Under the pieces are notes generated by a model. The model was not told the origin of the DNA. It saw only the letters and a list, made by a program, of their open reading frames with translations, and searched no databases. A program made the translations under genes and the position numbers. DNA of 42,871 nt. Source: a virus. The DNA is taken from the IMG/VR virus record IMGVR_UViG_3300010354_000182, positions 1 through 42,871 of that record. One strand, written 5' to 3'. Position 1 is the stretch's first letter; each line of letters starts with the position of its first letter. Below are positions 26,159-34,755 of the stretch, in pieces.

Positions 26159-28127
26159 GACCCTGTGTGACTGTAATGGCTGCGCAACTAACCTGAGCGC
26201 AGTTATGGGTTATAGAATAAAATTGCTGTGTACTGCCGCTCTGTGTGGTTGTGATAGATGTTGATCCGCCGCTAAGATTAATATTAGCCATATGCGCCGC
26301 AGAACCTTGCTGTAAGACATTGACAGTTTTGTTTCCGCCACTCAAATTAATTTCAGTATAATGGTTACCATTGTCTTTTTGTTGTACCGTTAAAGAATTT
26401 GAAGCATTATTTACTGTAGCCATAATACCTTTGGTACCGCCTGTGCTCTGCTGTGTTAAATTAACAGTATTAGAACTACCCAAGACATCTAATTCAATAT
26501 AGTTAGTGGCTGATATACTAGTGCTAGTTTGAGTAGTATTAGTTGTATTGTTACTTCCACTAACATAGATTTCACTGTAGTTATGTCTTGTTCCACTTTG
26601 TACCACCGTGGCTGAGTTGTTGTTGCCTATCTGTGTGATGCTGACTACCGAGTCTTGATAAGGTCTGGCACCAAAAGCAGAGACTCTGTTGGTAAATTGT
26701 GCATTGGCGTTGAATGGGGCGGCAGTCCCCCCACAACAATAACTGCTAGGGTTGGCTACGCTACCAGATCCACTGTCAGTGGAAGTAGTCGCATCATTAT
26801 AGTCGTAATAGAAAGTAATCTCTGCTATCTGCATACTGTCACAATTTAATCCACAGCCATCGCCTGCCTTGGTTGTAGGAAAGAATATGTAATAATAGAT
26901 ATATGAAGTTGAGTTAGTCACAGAAATCATAGCACTGGTATCATATCTATTATTACTCAAAGTTAAATTTCCGTCTTGTATCAGCGTCCATGTAGTACCG
27001 TTATTGGATCCGTACAGTTTATAACTAGTAGGATCTCTACCCGGAAAATCATTGGCTGTAGTTAGAGTAAATCCAGTAACCACTCTACCTGCATTTAATT
27101 TCACAGTAACTCCAGCATTATATTTGTCAAAATTTAAATACTTGGTATAGGGATTGTTGTCAAACGCATTAGCAGCACCTTCACCTGGGGGACTGTTGTT
27201 ACTGGTTGGATAATGATTAGTAATGTAAACACCGTTGCTAACACCTTGATTATAAATTGCAGTAGGGACTGGTGATGAAGGTGCTGGACCTGGAGTGATC
27301 GTACCCGATGCGGCTTGTGTGGCATTGTCGCTGGTCAGTGTTCCTGAGTAACCTCCTGCTGCACCGCTGGTAGTTCCACCGTTGGCATCATAGCCACCAC
27401 CCCACATATTAGCAGTAACTCCGGACTGCTGCGTAACACAGGTGCTGTTGCCGCTAGTCACTCCGCAAGCAGCCCAAGTACCATAACTTGGAGTCCAACC
27501 CTGTGCCTGCACACCATTGGGTGCCACACCAAACTCTGAGTTGTAAACAATATTCGTAGTAGCGGTACCAACGGTCACAGTTGGGGTGCGCCATTGTGCT
27601 CCGTAATTACCTGCCCACCATGCTCCATCAGTGCCTTTCATTTCAATTTTGATGTAGGCAGTTTGACTAAGGTCGCCCGTGTATGTAACATTGGCCTGTG
27701 TGAAAGGGTGTAGGTTATCGCCTGGAGCACTAGACCAACCAGGATTGGCTGCTGAACCGTAGTTCATAAGAATGTAAGTTTGACTGGTTGTCTGTCCTAT
27801 TAATTGCCCAGAACTATTGTAACGATAGATAGTGATGCTGGCAGAGTCAGTCTGTGTAGAATAAGCCAACGGATTACCATTTAAATCGTGTGTGGGACGG
27901 CCGCCTCCATTTTTAACATCGACCTTAAAGTTGATTGTGGTTTCTGATCGTTGTGTAGAATTAAGATTTATAATCTGCGTTATTGTTGTGTTAGCAGTAT
28001 AACTCATAGCGATGGTATTATAGGCTGAACTGCTGTCCCAAGCCCATGTTTTAGGACTGAGCAATATCAAGCATACAAGAATAATGAAGATGTCACGATA
28101 AAGTCGCCAGTCTTTCATCTGTTCCAT
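26154..28127 (-). CDS. Large secreted adhesin with curlin-type C-terminal repeats
   Basis: 657 residues. A signal peptide or anchor (DIFIILVCLILLSPKTWAW, residues 10-30) is followed by a beta-rich N-terminal region (30-205), a segment with VQAQGWTPSYGTW (about 210), a discoidin-like F5/8 type C region (about 315-465, AFDNNPYTKYLNF, YKLYGSNNGTTWTLI) and a C-terminal run of curlin-like S/G-x-N-x5-Q repeats (about 510-640). It is likely exported through CsgG and anchored or assembled by curlin repeats; the discoidin part may bind surface glycans (inference). Stop abuts the next gene's late box. Confidence 0.78.
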   Translation of the reverse strand: MEQMKDWRLYRDIFIILVCLILLSPKTWAWDSSSAYNTIAMSYTANTTITQIINLNSTQRSETTINFKVDVKNGGGRPTHDLNGNPLAYSTQTDSASITIYRYNSSGQLIGQTTSQTYILMNYGSAANPGWSSAPGDNLHPFTQANVTYTGDLSQTAYIKIEMKGTDGAWWAGNYGAQWRTPTVTVGTATTNIVYNSEFGVAPNGVQAQGWTPSYGTWAACGVTSGNSTCVTQQSGVTANMWGGGYDANGGTTSGAAGGYSGTLTSDNATQAASGTITPGPAPSSPVPTAIYNQGVSNGVYITNHYPTSNNSPPGEGAANAFDNNPYTKYLNFDKYNAGVTVKLNAGRVVTGFTLTTANDFPGRDPTSYKLYGSNNGTTWTLIQDGNLTLSNNRYDTSAMISVTNSTSYIYYYIFFPTTKAGDGCGLNCDSMQIAEITFYYDYNDATTSTDSGSGSVANPSSYCCGGTAAPFNANAQFTNRVSAFGARPYQDSVVSITQIGNNNSATVVQSGTRHNYSEIYVSGSNNTTNTTQTSTSISATNYIELDVLGSSNTVNLTQQSTGGTKGIMATVNNASNSLTVQQKDNGNHYTEINLSGGNKTVNVLQQGSAAHMANINLSGGSTSITTTQSGSTQQFYSITHNCAQVSCAAITVTQGQ

Positions 28128-29200
28128 ATCCTCACGGTTACTTTGTTAGATCCATCGCCTACTGTTTTAGTCTCAATATCGTTAGAATTAATAGAAATAC
28201 TATAGGTAGTGTTGTCCATCTTTTCACCACTTCTAATTACTATTGTATTGCCTCGATCGTCGTCTTTTCTATAATACCAATTTAGACCTTTTTCGTTGCC
28301 GCAGTCATTAAAAGGCCAACAGGGATTAGATCTAGGGTCGCCTAATGCTCCGTTGGCTCCTGCGTTCAAACCTATTAATCTTGTTTCTTCATGAGCCTGT
28401 GCAAGTCTAGAAGCCGCATTTTTATCACTACTTTCTCTAGAGGTTTTCTTTTCATCATCATTAGTTCTGCTTTTATCCTTGTCTCGATCTTTTTTATCAT
28501 CTCTTTCTGTTTCAGATTTAAGAATAGATTCAGGTTTTTTCAAGTTGCTGTCATTGCTTACAACTGTAGGATCAACCTTTACAGGTGGGAGTGGGGGTTG
28601 TTGTGCATCAGTAACATAAGTAGCGGTGTAGGCTTCTCTCAGCGATACACTTCCTCCAAGAGTTTCAACTTCAATTGCCCCCACAGTGCAATTTCCGGAT
28701 ATTTGTGTATGAGTTACTAATCTAGATTCATCATCGCAACTAGGAAGTAAAACTACAAGACTTCTTCCTACTTCATCTACGGTCATGGCAAAATCGGTTC
28801 CTCTTACGGCAATAGATGCTGTAGGAGTTTTGATGTTAACATTTTGTGGATTATTTTTTGCTACCTGACCGCTGGCATACCTAACTGTACCTAGAGCAAC
28901 TTTCATTCCTAGTTTTCCTGCGTCTTTGATATTTGGATCAAAGACAAAATCATCTATAACTAATCTTGAGTTTTCTGTGATTTTTACTTTGGTATTATCT
29001 ATAAATGTAATGCCTGTGCTAGTTTTTGAACCAACTATAACAGTATCCATCGATTCAACGATGCTTTTATCTTGTGCTTTGATTGATTGATTTTTTCTTT
29101 TTATTTCAATGGCTGTGCCCTGGAGTTCAGTCAAATTTCCTATGTTTGCTTGAACTCCAGTGCAAAATAACATGCTGACAAACAGCCATAACGTTTTCAT
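28115..29200 (-). CDS. FecR-domain exported protein in the curli operon
   Basis: 361 residues. Signal peptide (KTLWLFVSMLFCTGVQA), then a FecR-like domain (about 25-190: GTAIEIKRKNQS, SKTSTGITFIDNTKVKI, TPTASIAVRGTDFAM), a long Lys/Asp/Ser-rich linker (about 215-270) and a C-terminal domain. FecR domains are common in periplasmic regulators and in exported phage and bacterial filament proteins. Here it could bind curlin subunits or act as a chaperone (inference). Overlaps the adhesin gene by 13 bases and touches the curlin gene. Confidence 0.78.
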   Translation of the reverse strand: MKTLWLFVSMLFCTGVQANIGNLTELQGTAIEIKRKNQSIKAQDKSIVESMDTVIVGSKTSTGITFIDNTKVKITENSRLVIDDFVFDPNIKDAGKLGMKVALGTVRYASGQVAKNNPQNVNIKTPTASIAVRGTDFAMTVDEVGRSLVVLLPSCDDESRLVTHTQISGNCTVGAIEVETLGGSVSLREAYTATYVTDAQQPPLPPVKVDPTVVSNDSNLKKPESILKSETERDDKKDRDKDKSRTNDDEKKTSRESSDKNAASRLAQAHEETRLIGLNAGANGALGDPRSNPCWPFNDCGNEKGLNWYYRKDDDRGNTIVIRSGEKMDNTTYSISINSNDIETKTVGDGSNKVTVRIWNR

Positions 29201-29883
29201 TAATTACCTGTAGAAACGTTTACATTGTTACTGTTGCCATTGGTTGTAATATTCACTGTTGTATTAACAGTTCCGGACTGAGTCACAGTATGTGTGTTAG
29301 AAGTTCCTGTCACACTGGCTACTAATGTATGTCCGCTACCCGCACTGGCACCACTCATAGTTGAAGTAAATGTGTTAGAGTCTCCTAATATTGTAATCGT
29401 ACTAGAACTATTATTAGTTGTAATAGTTTGTGTTACAGTATTGCTGTCACCGGTAATATTCAAAAGATTACTAATATTTGATCCTTTAATAGTACTGGTA
29501 ACAATATTAAGATCACCTGTAATATTCATAGTACTAGTGACATTAGTACAACCTGTCGTTCCGTCACCGCAAACAAAAGTAATCTGATTTGTATCACCGA
29601 CAACAGTCTTGCTGATAGTATTGCTACTACCTACTACTGTATAATCAATAATATTTCCGTCGCCAGTTTGTGATGCAGTTAGAGTATTTGTAGAACCTGT
29701 GATTTTACTTTGTTGATTTAATCCGCTGTTTCCTACTCTATTATTAGCACCTACTTGTGTTATCGTAACCGTGTTGGTTGATCCGACTTGTTCAATGTAA
29801 ACACCATTGTTTGCATAGGCGCCTGAACCCCAGAACACGGCCGCCATTACAAAGGCGAAACCACTTCTAGAATTTTTTAACAT
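29200..29883 (-). CDS. Secreted curlin-repeat protein (CsgA/CsgB-like)
   Basis: 227 residues with a signal peptide (SGFAFVMAAVFWGSGAYA) and about nine repeats of the form G-x-S/D-N-x-(V/I/L)-x-x-(T/S/Q), such as GSTNTVTITQVGANN, GSSNTISKTVVGDTN and GTSNTHTVTQSGTVN. CsgA/CsgB amyloid subunits carry S-x5-Q-x-G-x-x-N-x5-Q repeats; some Q are replaced by T here. It probably forms a beta-solenoid fibre subunit exported by CsgG. SD AAGGAG before the ATG. Confidence 0.82.
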   Translation of the reverse strand: MLKNSRSGFAFVMAAVFWGSGAYANNGVYIEQVGSTNTVTITQVGANNRVGNSGLNQQSKITGSTNTLTASQTGDGNIIDYTVVGSSNTISKTVVGDTNQITFVCGDGTTGCTNVTSTMNITGDLNIVTSTIKGSNISNLLNITGDSNTVTQTITTNNSSSTITILGDSNTFTSTMSGASAGSGHTLVASVTGTSNTHTVTQSGTVNTTVNITTNGNSNNVNVSTGN

Positions 29884-29977
29884 TTTTCGCTCCTTGGTAT
29901 TTTATTATACCTTATTATTTTATTTTTTACTAATCTAAGCCTTACTTTTTGTCTGTGTATCTATAACCTTTATTTTC

Positions 29978-30904
29978 TCACTTTGTTCCAACTGCATTTT
30001 GTCTCTCAACGGACTGCTGTTGTGGGGTTTCTGTTTTTGGGGTTTCCGAAGGTGCGGAGTTCGTTTGAACCAACTCATTTTTCTTCTCCTCATTTTTTAC
30101 AGCGACCGGTTCAGCCTTAAAGGCCCAGTGTCCTTTTCTAACACCATCATTGATCATCTCGATAACAGCAGCATGAATGGCTAGTTGTACTGCCTTGTTC
30201 ATTGATTCATTAGTTGCTGATCCTGTTTCTAGTTCTAAAGCCTGTGTTCCTGCATCGTAAAATCTAAGAACTCCAAGTTTATCCATGAAACTAATAACTT
30301 TTTTACTAGTATTAACAACTACTAAGACTTCTCCGGTAGCCACAGAAACTGCTCTTAAACTAACAGTTACTTCGTCTTGTTGATACTGTGTTGTACCACC
30401 AATACCTAATAATCTAGCGCCACTACCTCCGCTCATTGTATTAGAATCGTAACCAATAATACCACCTTCTACAAGTATTCCAGCGAACAACATGGGAGGT
30501 AAAGGCTGTGCTTTATCCCCTTGATAAAGTTCCCTCATCTGACGAATTAATTGACGTTCTTTTACAAGATTATCTAATCCGCCTCTTTCTAAAACTTTGA
30601 ACCATTTGCCGCTTCCAACATCTTGTAAACTTTTAACAAGATAAGCATCTGCACCTTGTGTGACAGCAGAACTAAGGCTGGCAATGATCTGACTAGATTT
30701 TCTTTGTCCGGTCATATCCCTAAAATTATAAACTGCTACAGTGATAGCGCCTGTAGAAGGTTCTGGAAGTTTTACTTCATTCTTGAGTTTAGGTGCAATA
30801 ACTACAGGATCTTCAAAACTTCTTACAGCATTTCCTATTGTTCCGCAACCTGCTAATAAAATAGCCAGTGCTATAGGTGTTATTTTTGTTATGGTCCTAG
30901 CCAT
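29978..30904 (-). CDS. csgG: CsgG curli-type secretion channel (lipoprotein)
   Basis: 308 residues. Lipoprotein signal with LLAGC (Cys20), then the CsgG core: ITVAVYNFRDMTGQRK, WFKVLERGGLDNLVKERQ, FAGILVEGGIIGYDSNT, RLLGIGGTTQYQQDEVTV and SLRAVSVATGEVLVVVN. CsgG forms a nine-fold outer-membrane pore that exports curli subunits. A Glu/Gln/Pro-rich tail of about 45 residues is extra. Start overlaps the csgF stop by 16 bases, as for coupled genes. Phage CsgG genes are known from aquatic T4-like phages (memory, unverified). Confidence 0.93.
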   Translation of the reverse strand: MARTITKITPIALAILLAGCGTIGNAVRSFEDPVVIAPKLKNEVKLPEPSTGAITVAVYNFRDMTGQRKSSQIIASLSSAVTQGADAYLVKSLQDVGSGKWFKVLERGGLDNLVKERQLIRQMRELYQGDKAQPLPPMLFAGILVEGGIIGYDSNTMSGGSGARLLGIGGTTQYQQDEVTVSLRAVSVATGEVLVVVNTSKKVISFMDKLGVLRFYDAGTQALELETGSATNESMNKAVQLAIHAAVIEMINDGVRKGHWAFKAEPVAVKNEEKKNELVQTNSAPSETPKTETPQQQSVERQNAVGTK

Positions 30905-31347
30905 CCGAAGTCTCCTATTGGTACGGTCATCGTAGTAACATTACCGTTAGCATCTCTAATGGTTATTTCAATCATATTACCTGCTTTGGTGTACGTGATT
31001 GTTCCGCCATTGAATGCAAATGTTCCGGTGGCTTGAGTTCCTTGGCCCTCAAATAATTTTTCAGTTATCTGTCTTGCTAATTCATTGTATACACGACTTT
31101 CTAAATTAGCAACAAACTTTGCCATTGTTGTATTTTTAGCATCGTTTTCTGCTTTCAATTCATCGGCTTTTTTCTCTGCGGCAATTGCAAGTTTTCGACT
31201 TAGTTCTTGACTGTAGATAGTTAAGGCATGACTTGAAAACCCAATGCCTGAAAAGGAAGGACTGTTGAATTGATGCACCATTTCTGCGGCGAACGATGGG
31301 GCTGATATGGCCGCAACGATGCCTAATAATGCAATTTGTTTTCTCAT
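30889..31347 (-). CDS. csgF: CsgF curli assembly factor
   Basis: 152 residues: signal peptide (QIALLGIVAAISAPSFA), then the CsgF N-terminal motif EMVHQFNSPSFSGIGFSSHA, a helical middle and a C-terminal beta part (GTFAFNGGTITYTKAGNMIEI, then DANGNVTTMTVPIGDF). CsgF plugs into CsgG and nucleates curli fibres at the cell surface. A late-type box lies 29 bases before its ATG. Confidence 0.9.
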   Translation of the reverse strand: MRKQIALLGIVAAISAPSFAAEMVHQFNSPSFSGIGFSSHALTIYSQELSRKLAIAAEKKADELKAENDAKNTTMAKFVANLESRVYNELARQITEKLFEGQGTQATGTFAFNGGTITYTKAGNMIEITIRDANGNVTTMTVPIGDFGWLGP

Positions 31348-31375
31348 TGTAATTCGCTCCCGGTTATCGGTATAC

Positions 31376-31383
31376 TTATTTAA
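31376..31383 (-). promoter_or_regulatory. Late-type promoter box (TTAAATAA) in a hairpin
   Basis: TTAAATAA on the minus strand, inside the palindrome ATACTTATTTAAGTAT (31372-31387), itself flanked by CCCGG/CCGGG arms. It stands ahead of csgF, suggesting late expression of the curli operon. Confidence 0.5.
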
Positions 31384-31425
31384 GTATCCGGGAAGAGAAA
31401 TTAAACTGCTTGATAATTGTGCGGA

Positions 31426-32547
31426 TTAAGGTGTTTTGACTTGCATACCGTTTTGAGCACCAGGTTCAAAACCGTATTTCATTACACCAATTTTTTGAAC
31501 AAATTGGTCGGCGGTTTCTATATAAGTGATAGTCATTTTAGCACTATTTACAAATAGAACACCTTGGAATTTATCGGCAGTTTTATAATAATCGAAAGCC
31601 AATGCTTTCATAGGAGCATGAATAGCACTGAAATTTAAAACACCGCTTTGGTCGAAAGGACTAACTGATTCAAGTTGGTCTTTGCTCACGCCTAAGAATA
31701 AAGACTTTATTGTTTTTGTCCACAAAGATTTTACAAAATTTACTACTGAAGCAGCATCAGCACCACCTTGTATAGCCAATGGTCCGAATTCTGTCCAGAA
31801 GTTTTGTTTAGCACCCACTCCTACACTGAATGTTTTTCCTGCAAGAGGTGTTTGAGGATTTTTCTTTTCTTGTTCTGTTACGAACTTAGTTACTTCTTCA
31901 ATTACTTCTTGTCTAACTTGGTCTGTACTTCCGTAACCCTTTCTTCCTTTAATACGTGCCATGTTATCTTTGACTTCGTATCCGTTGCCTCTTATTGTCA
32001 AATCACCGTGTCCAGTTTTGCTAAGTGTTATCTCAGGACTTAAGATAGCAAGAAAGAATTCGCCTTTCCCCCTATTAGTTTTAGTATTTCCGCTTTTAAA
32101 TGATCCTGCGATATTCATAAGTTCGCCGGCTATATTTTCGTAAATTCCGGGAAATTGTGTTTTTACTAAATCTGTAATGTTTTTAGTTTCGCCGGACGTT
32201 AGTAATGCATCAACATCGATGATACCCGTTGTTACAATTTCTTTAGCGAAAGCCATTTTATCTTCAAATGGCGCTTTTGCATCAATGATGGCTTTAGATA
32301 GGGTTGTTTGAACTTGTTTAAGATCGATATCTTTAGAAAATATTTCATCGAATCCGCCGCCTAGATCCATTTTCCTAATATAACTGTAGATTTGATTTAA
32401 TTCATCTATATCAAATATGTTCTGTACTTGATTCGTAATAGTAGATTGCACCTGCGAAACTTTAGGGTCGGCAGGAGCCTTGACTTTAGCACCACGGAAA
32501 AATCCCGGCTTCTCTTCTAATTCAGTTAAAAATTCAAATGATCTCAT
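31426..32547 (-). CDS. Phage protein of unknown function, probable virion or late protein
   Basis: 373 residues from the ATG at 32547, 5 bases after a late box, so the transcript is nearly leaderless. The N-terminus (MRSFEFLTELEEKPGFFRG) resembles late, often virion-associated proteins of T4-like aquatic phages (from memory). The middle (KTGHGDLTIRGNGYEVKDN, RKGYGSTDQVRQEVIEEV) is soluble and mixed. No catalytic motif assigned. Head of the operon that continues into csgF. Confidence 0.65.
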   Translation of the reverse strand: MRSFEFLTELEEKPGFFRGAKVKAPADPKVSQVQSTITNQVQNIFDIDELNQIYSYIRKMDLGGGFDEIFSKDIDLKQVQTTLSKAIIDAKAPFEDKMAFAKEIVTTGIIDVDALLTSGETKNITDLVKTQFPGIYENIAGELMNIAGSFKSGNTKTNRGKGEFFLAILSPEITLSKTGHGDLTIRGNGYEVKDNMARIKGRKGYGSTDQVRQEVIEEVTKFVTEQEKKNPQTPLAGKTFSVGVGAKQNFWTEFGPLAIQGGADAASVVNFVKSLWTKTIKSLFLGVSKDQLESVSPFDQSGVLNFSAIHAPMKALAFDYYKTADKFQGVLFVNSAKMTITYIETADQFVQKIGVMKYGFEPGAQNGMQVKTP

Positions 32548-32552
32548 ACAAA

Positions 32553-32560
32553 TATTTATC
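32553..32560 (-). promoter_or_regulatory. Late-type promoter box (GATAAATA)
   Basis: GATAAATA on the minus strand, 5 bases before the ATG at 32547. It would give a leaderless or near-leaderless transcript. Confidence 0.6.
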
Positions 32561-33236
32561 GTATTTCGGGGAACAGACAATCCTGTATAAAAATCCGCAC
32601 ATCTTCCTCATTAAGCCCTAGACTAGTCATTACACGTGGTGTATGGGGATTTTGCTTCTGATTTTGTGCGTAGAAATTCTGCTCAAACGTAGCATCTGCT
32701 ATCATATTATTGGTTTCACCTACTGTTTCTAAGTAATGGTTAACAAGTATGTGCGCTAAACTAGCAATCTGAGAAAGTTCGCTCTCATCACTAACATTAC
32801 CAGCGGCGATCATGCTAGGGCTGAAAATACGTTGAGCCCATTCTGGTAGATCGCGTCTTTTAATCCACTCATATCTGCTGACTTCTTCTGTAAAGTATTC
32901 GATCATGGAATGACTACGGTTTGTAGTAGGACTGTAGTCAATAAAACAGCCGGTAATTTTATTCTTACCGGCTATAACATCAAATCCAAAAATGGGTGCA
33001 GGGTTATGTATGTGCGGGAAGATGCAACAATGCATCATCCAAAGCCCTTTGGTTTGTCTGGCATCCACGACATCAACATGAGCGCGGCGGTACCTATCAG
33101 ATTGCCATACACGATTAACCCAGCCAGGCTGATTAAATCGTTCCATTCCTGATTCATTAACTTCAACTCCTGTTTTATCGAAACTCGTTTCCAATAGTTT
33201 CTGGATAGTGATCAGTGTTTCCCAAACTTGGCTCAT
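32556..33236 (-). CDS. Ferredoxin-dependent bilin reductase (HY2 family)
   Basis: 226 residues. GMERFNQPGWVNRVWQSDRY, WMMHCCIFPHIHNPA, PIFGFDVIAGKNKITG and FIDYSPT follow the HY2-family fold; Asp86 (FGFD) matches the catalytic Asp of PcyA/PebS-type enzymes. They reduce biliverdin, made by haem oxygenase, to bilin pigments using ferredoxin. A phage member with a neighbouring haem oxygenase resembles the PcyX/PebS cassettes of aquatic phages; which bilin forms cannot be told. Overlaps the haem oxygenase gene by 62 bases. Confidence 0.87.
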   Translation of the reverse strand: MSQVWETLITIQKLLETSFDKTGVEVNESGMERFNQPGWVNRVWQSDRYRRAHVDVVDARQTKGLWMMHCCIFPHIHNPAPIFGFDVIAGKNKITGCFIDYSPTTNRSHSMIEYFTEEVSRYEWIKRRDLPEWAQRIFSPSMIAAGNVSDESELSQIASLAHILVNHYLETVGETNNMIADATFEQNFYAQNQKQNPHTPRVMTSLGLNEEDVRIFIQDCLFPEIR

Positions 33237-33768
33237 CGTTTAATTCTCTCATAATTTTAATAGCCCATTCAAATGCTACACGGGCTTCGGGTCCGAGATC
33301 ATCTGTGAGTTCTGCTCGTATAGATTCTTTTAGTTCTTGTGGGTTTTTAAATTGATAAAATCTACCCTTGCCAGGAACTTTCTTTGCAATCATTTGTCCG
33401 CCGTAGAGATCGCCCATGTGGCGACAATACAGATGTGCTTTGATAAGATGTTTGCGTTCAGGATTATTGAGCAGTTCTAAAAGATAATTGTGATAATTTA
33501 CAGTACTAGGGAGCCATTTGTAGTTGTGATTTTTTCCTGCTAATTCAATAAAATCTTGGTAGATATACCAAGAACGTTCAATATCAGGTAAATTTTTAAA
33601 ATTGCCCTGAAGTTGATTTCCCATCTCTATAGGAGGATAAATCAACACCATCTGATAAAGATAGTTTGCATAGTCTTCTTTAGATATCGATCCACTTAGC
33701 AGTTTTCCCGCAAATTGTGTACGTTCTGCATCTGTATGTAAATCTTTTGTTATTTCTCTTAAACTCAT
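33175..33768 (-). CDS. Haem oxygenase
   Basis: 197 residues, near the usual 200-240. Haem-ligand His11 (DLHTDAE) and the distal helix CRHMGDLYGGQMIAKK (near 130) match haem oxygenase. It opens haem to biliverdin, iron and CO, supplying the bilin reductase encoded just downstream. Starts with ATGA overlap after clpS. Confidence 0.9.
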   Translation of the reverse strand: MSLREITKDLHTDAERTQFAGKLLSGSISKEDYANYLYQMVLIYPPIEMGNQLQGNFKNLPDIERSWYIYQDFIELAGKNHNYKWLPSTVNYHNYLLELLNNPERKHLIKAHLYCRHMGDLYGGQMIAKKVPGKGRFYQFKNPQELKESIRAELTDDLGPEARVAFEWAIKIMRELNDEPSLGNTDHYPETIGNEFR

Positions 33769-34064
33769 TCTTCTTCGACCTGTATTTTTAAAGGAAATCC
33801 ATTTGATCTAGATAAATGGGTAGCCTCAAGACCTAGGTGTTCAGCAATTTCAAATGGATATACTCCTACGATCGCTGAACCCGTATTATGTATCTCGAGT
33901 GTAAGGTCTTTGGCCTTTAATTCCGAATGCTTAAAAATTTTAGTAAGAAGTTCGATCACAAATTCCATAGGAGTCTGATCATCGTTTAAGAAAATCACTT
34001 TCCAAAATTTTGGAGGTGTTAGTGCTACTACAACTTTTTCTTCAATTTTGGCTTCTGCGGTCAT
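33765..34064 (-). CDS. clpS: ClpS adaptor protein
   Basis: 99 residues. WKVIFLNDDQTPMEFVIEL (21-39) and the C-terminal PLKIQVEEE match ClpS, with the NDD and TPMEFV residues that form the N-degron pocket. ClpS delivers N-degron proteins to ClpA. With phage ClpP in the genome it suggests redirected proteolysis, though no phage ClpA is seen. An intrinsic terminator lies just upstream. Confidence 0.92.
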   Translation of the reverse strand: MTAEAKIEEKVVVALTPPKFWKVIFLNDDQTPMEFVIELLTKIFKHSELKAKDLTLEIHNTGSAIVGVYPFEIAEHLGLEATHLSRSNGFPLKIQVEEE

Positions 34065-34078
34065 ACATGCTCCGTTTC

Positions 34079-34102
34079 AAAAAGGGGGAGAATTACTCCC
34101 CC
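34079..34102 (-). terminator. Intrinsic terminator after hsp20
   Basis: Leftward transcript: GGGGGAG, loop TAATT, CTCCCCC (34102-34084), then TTTTT. A textbook hairpin between hsp20 and clpS; downstream genes must be read by readthrough or another promoter. Confidence 0.85.
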
Positions 34103-34108
34103 ATAATA

Positions 34109-34546
34109 TTACTTAACCTCTACGATATCAATAACTTTAGGTTTGGCCGATTCTGGAACGTTTCTAACTAACTTCACAGTTAGCATACCATTCTTAGTTT
34201 CGGCGCCTACAACCTCAATGTACTCTGCAAGCGGAAACTCTTTAGAAAAATCTCTAGTTGCCAAACCTCTATGTAGATAAACCATTTCTGCGCTTTCATT
34301 GGCTGATGTGCTTTCGCCTTTGATGTACAGAATATTATCTTCTACTGTTACTGCAATTTCTTCTTTAGTAAAGCCGGTAACTGCCAATTGAATTTCATAT
34401 TGGTTATCACCTGTTTTTAAGATATTGTGCGGTGGGTAATTGTTAGAAACACTATTTGCGAAACGGCGCTCTAGTGTGTCAAACATTGTATCGAAACCGA
34501 TAAGTGCTCTATTGATAGCATCAAGTCTTGCTAATTGATTGTTCAT
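34109..34546 (-). CDS. Small heat-shock protein Hsp20 (IbpA-type)
   Basis: 145 residues. N-terminal region (QLARLDAINRALIGFDTMF), then an alpha-crystallin domain (about 40-130): NQYEIQLAVTGFTKEEIAV, ILYIKGES, YLHRGLATRDFSKEFPLAE, and the ending NGMLTVKLVRNVPE. Hsp20 proteins hold unfolding proteins for DnaK. SD AAGGAG. Next to dnaK, so a phage chaperone set. Confidence 0.92.
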   Translation of the reverse strand: MNNQLARLDAINRALIGFDTMFDTLERRFANSVSNNYPPHNILKTGDNQYEIQLAVTGFTKEEIAVTVEDNILYIKGESTSANESAEMVYLHRGLATRDFSKEFPLAEYIEVVGAETKNGMLTVKLVRNVPESAKPKVIDIVEVK

Positions 34547-34590
34547 AATAATCTCCTTAATAAGTAAGATGAATGGGCCCTGTGCCCGTA

Positions 34591-34755
34591 TTACTGACCC
34601 TCACCCGAGTGATCAATAATTTCTTCGTCAGCAGATTTTTTTTCTTCTGCTGACTGATTCTTTTTGTTGAATATAGTATCCCAATTAGTATCGAACGTTT
34701 TTTGATCTACACTAAATGGGCGCGGCTTTGAACCTTTTCCTGCTTCGGCGGCCAT
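34591..34755 (-). CDS. Small conserved phage protein
   Basis: 54 residues: an N-terminal AAEAGKGSKPRPFSVDQKTFD motif familiar from T4-like aquatic phages (from memory), then an acidic, Ser-rich tail (NQSAEEKKSADEEIIDHSG), probably disordered. Starts directly after the dnaK stop. Function unknown. Confidence 0.72.
   Translation of the reverse strand: MAAEAGKGSKPRPFSVDQKTFDTNWDTIFNKKNQSAEEKKSADEEIIDHSGEGQ

Noticed and set aside
26154-28127. Phage tail fibre
   Set aside because: It has an export signal, curlin-type repeats and lies in the csgF-csgG operon, so a secreted adhesin is more likely than a virion part.
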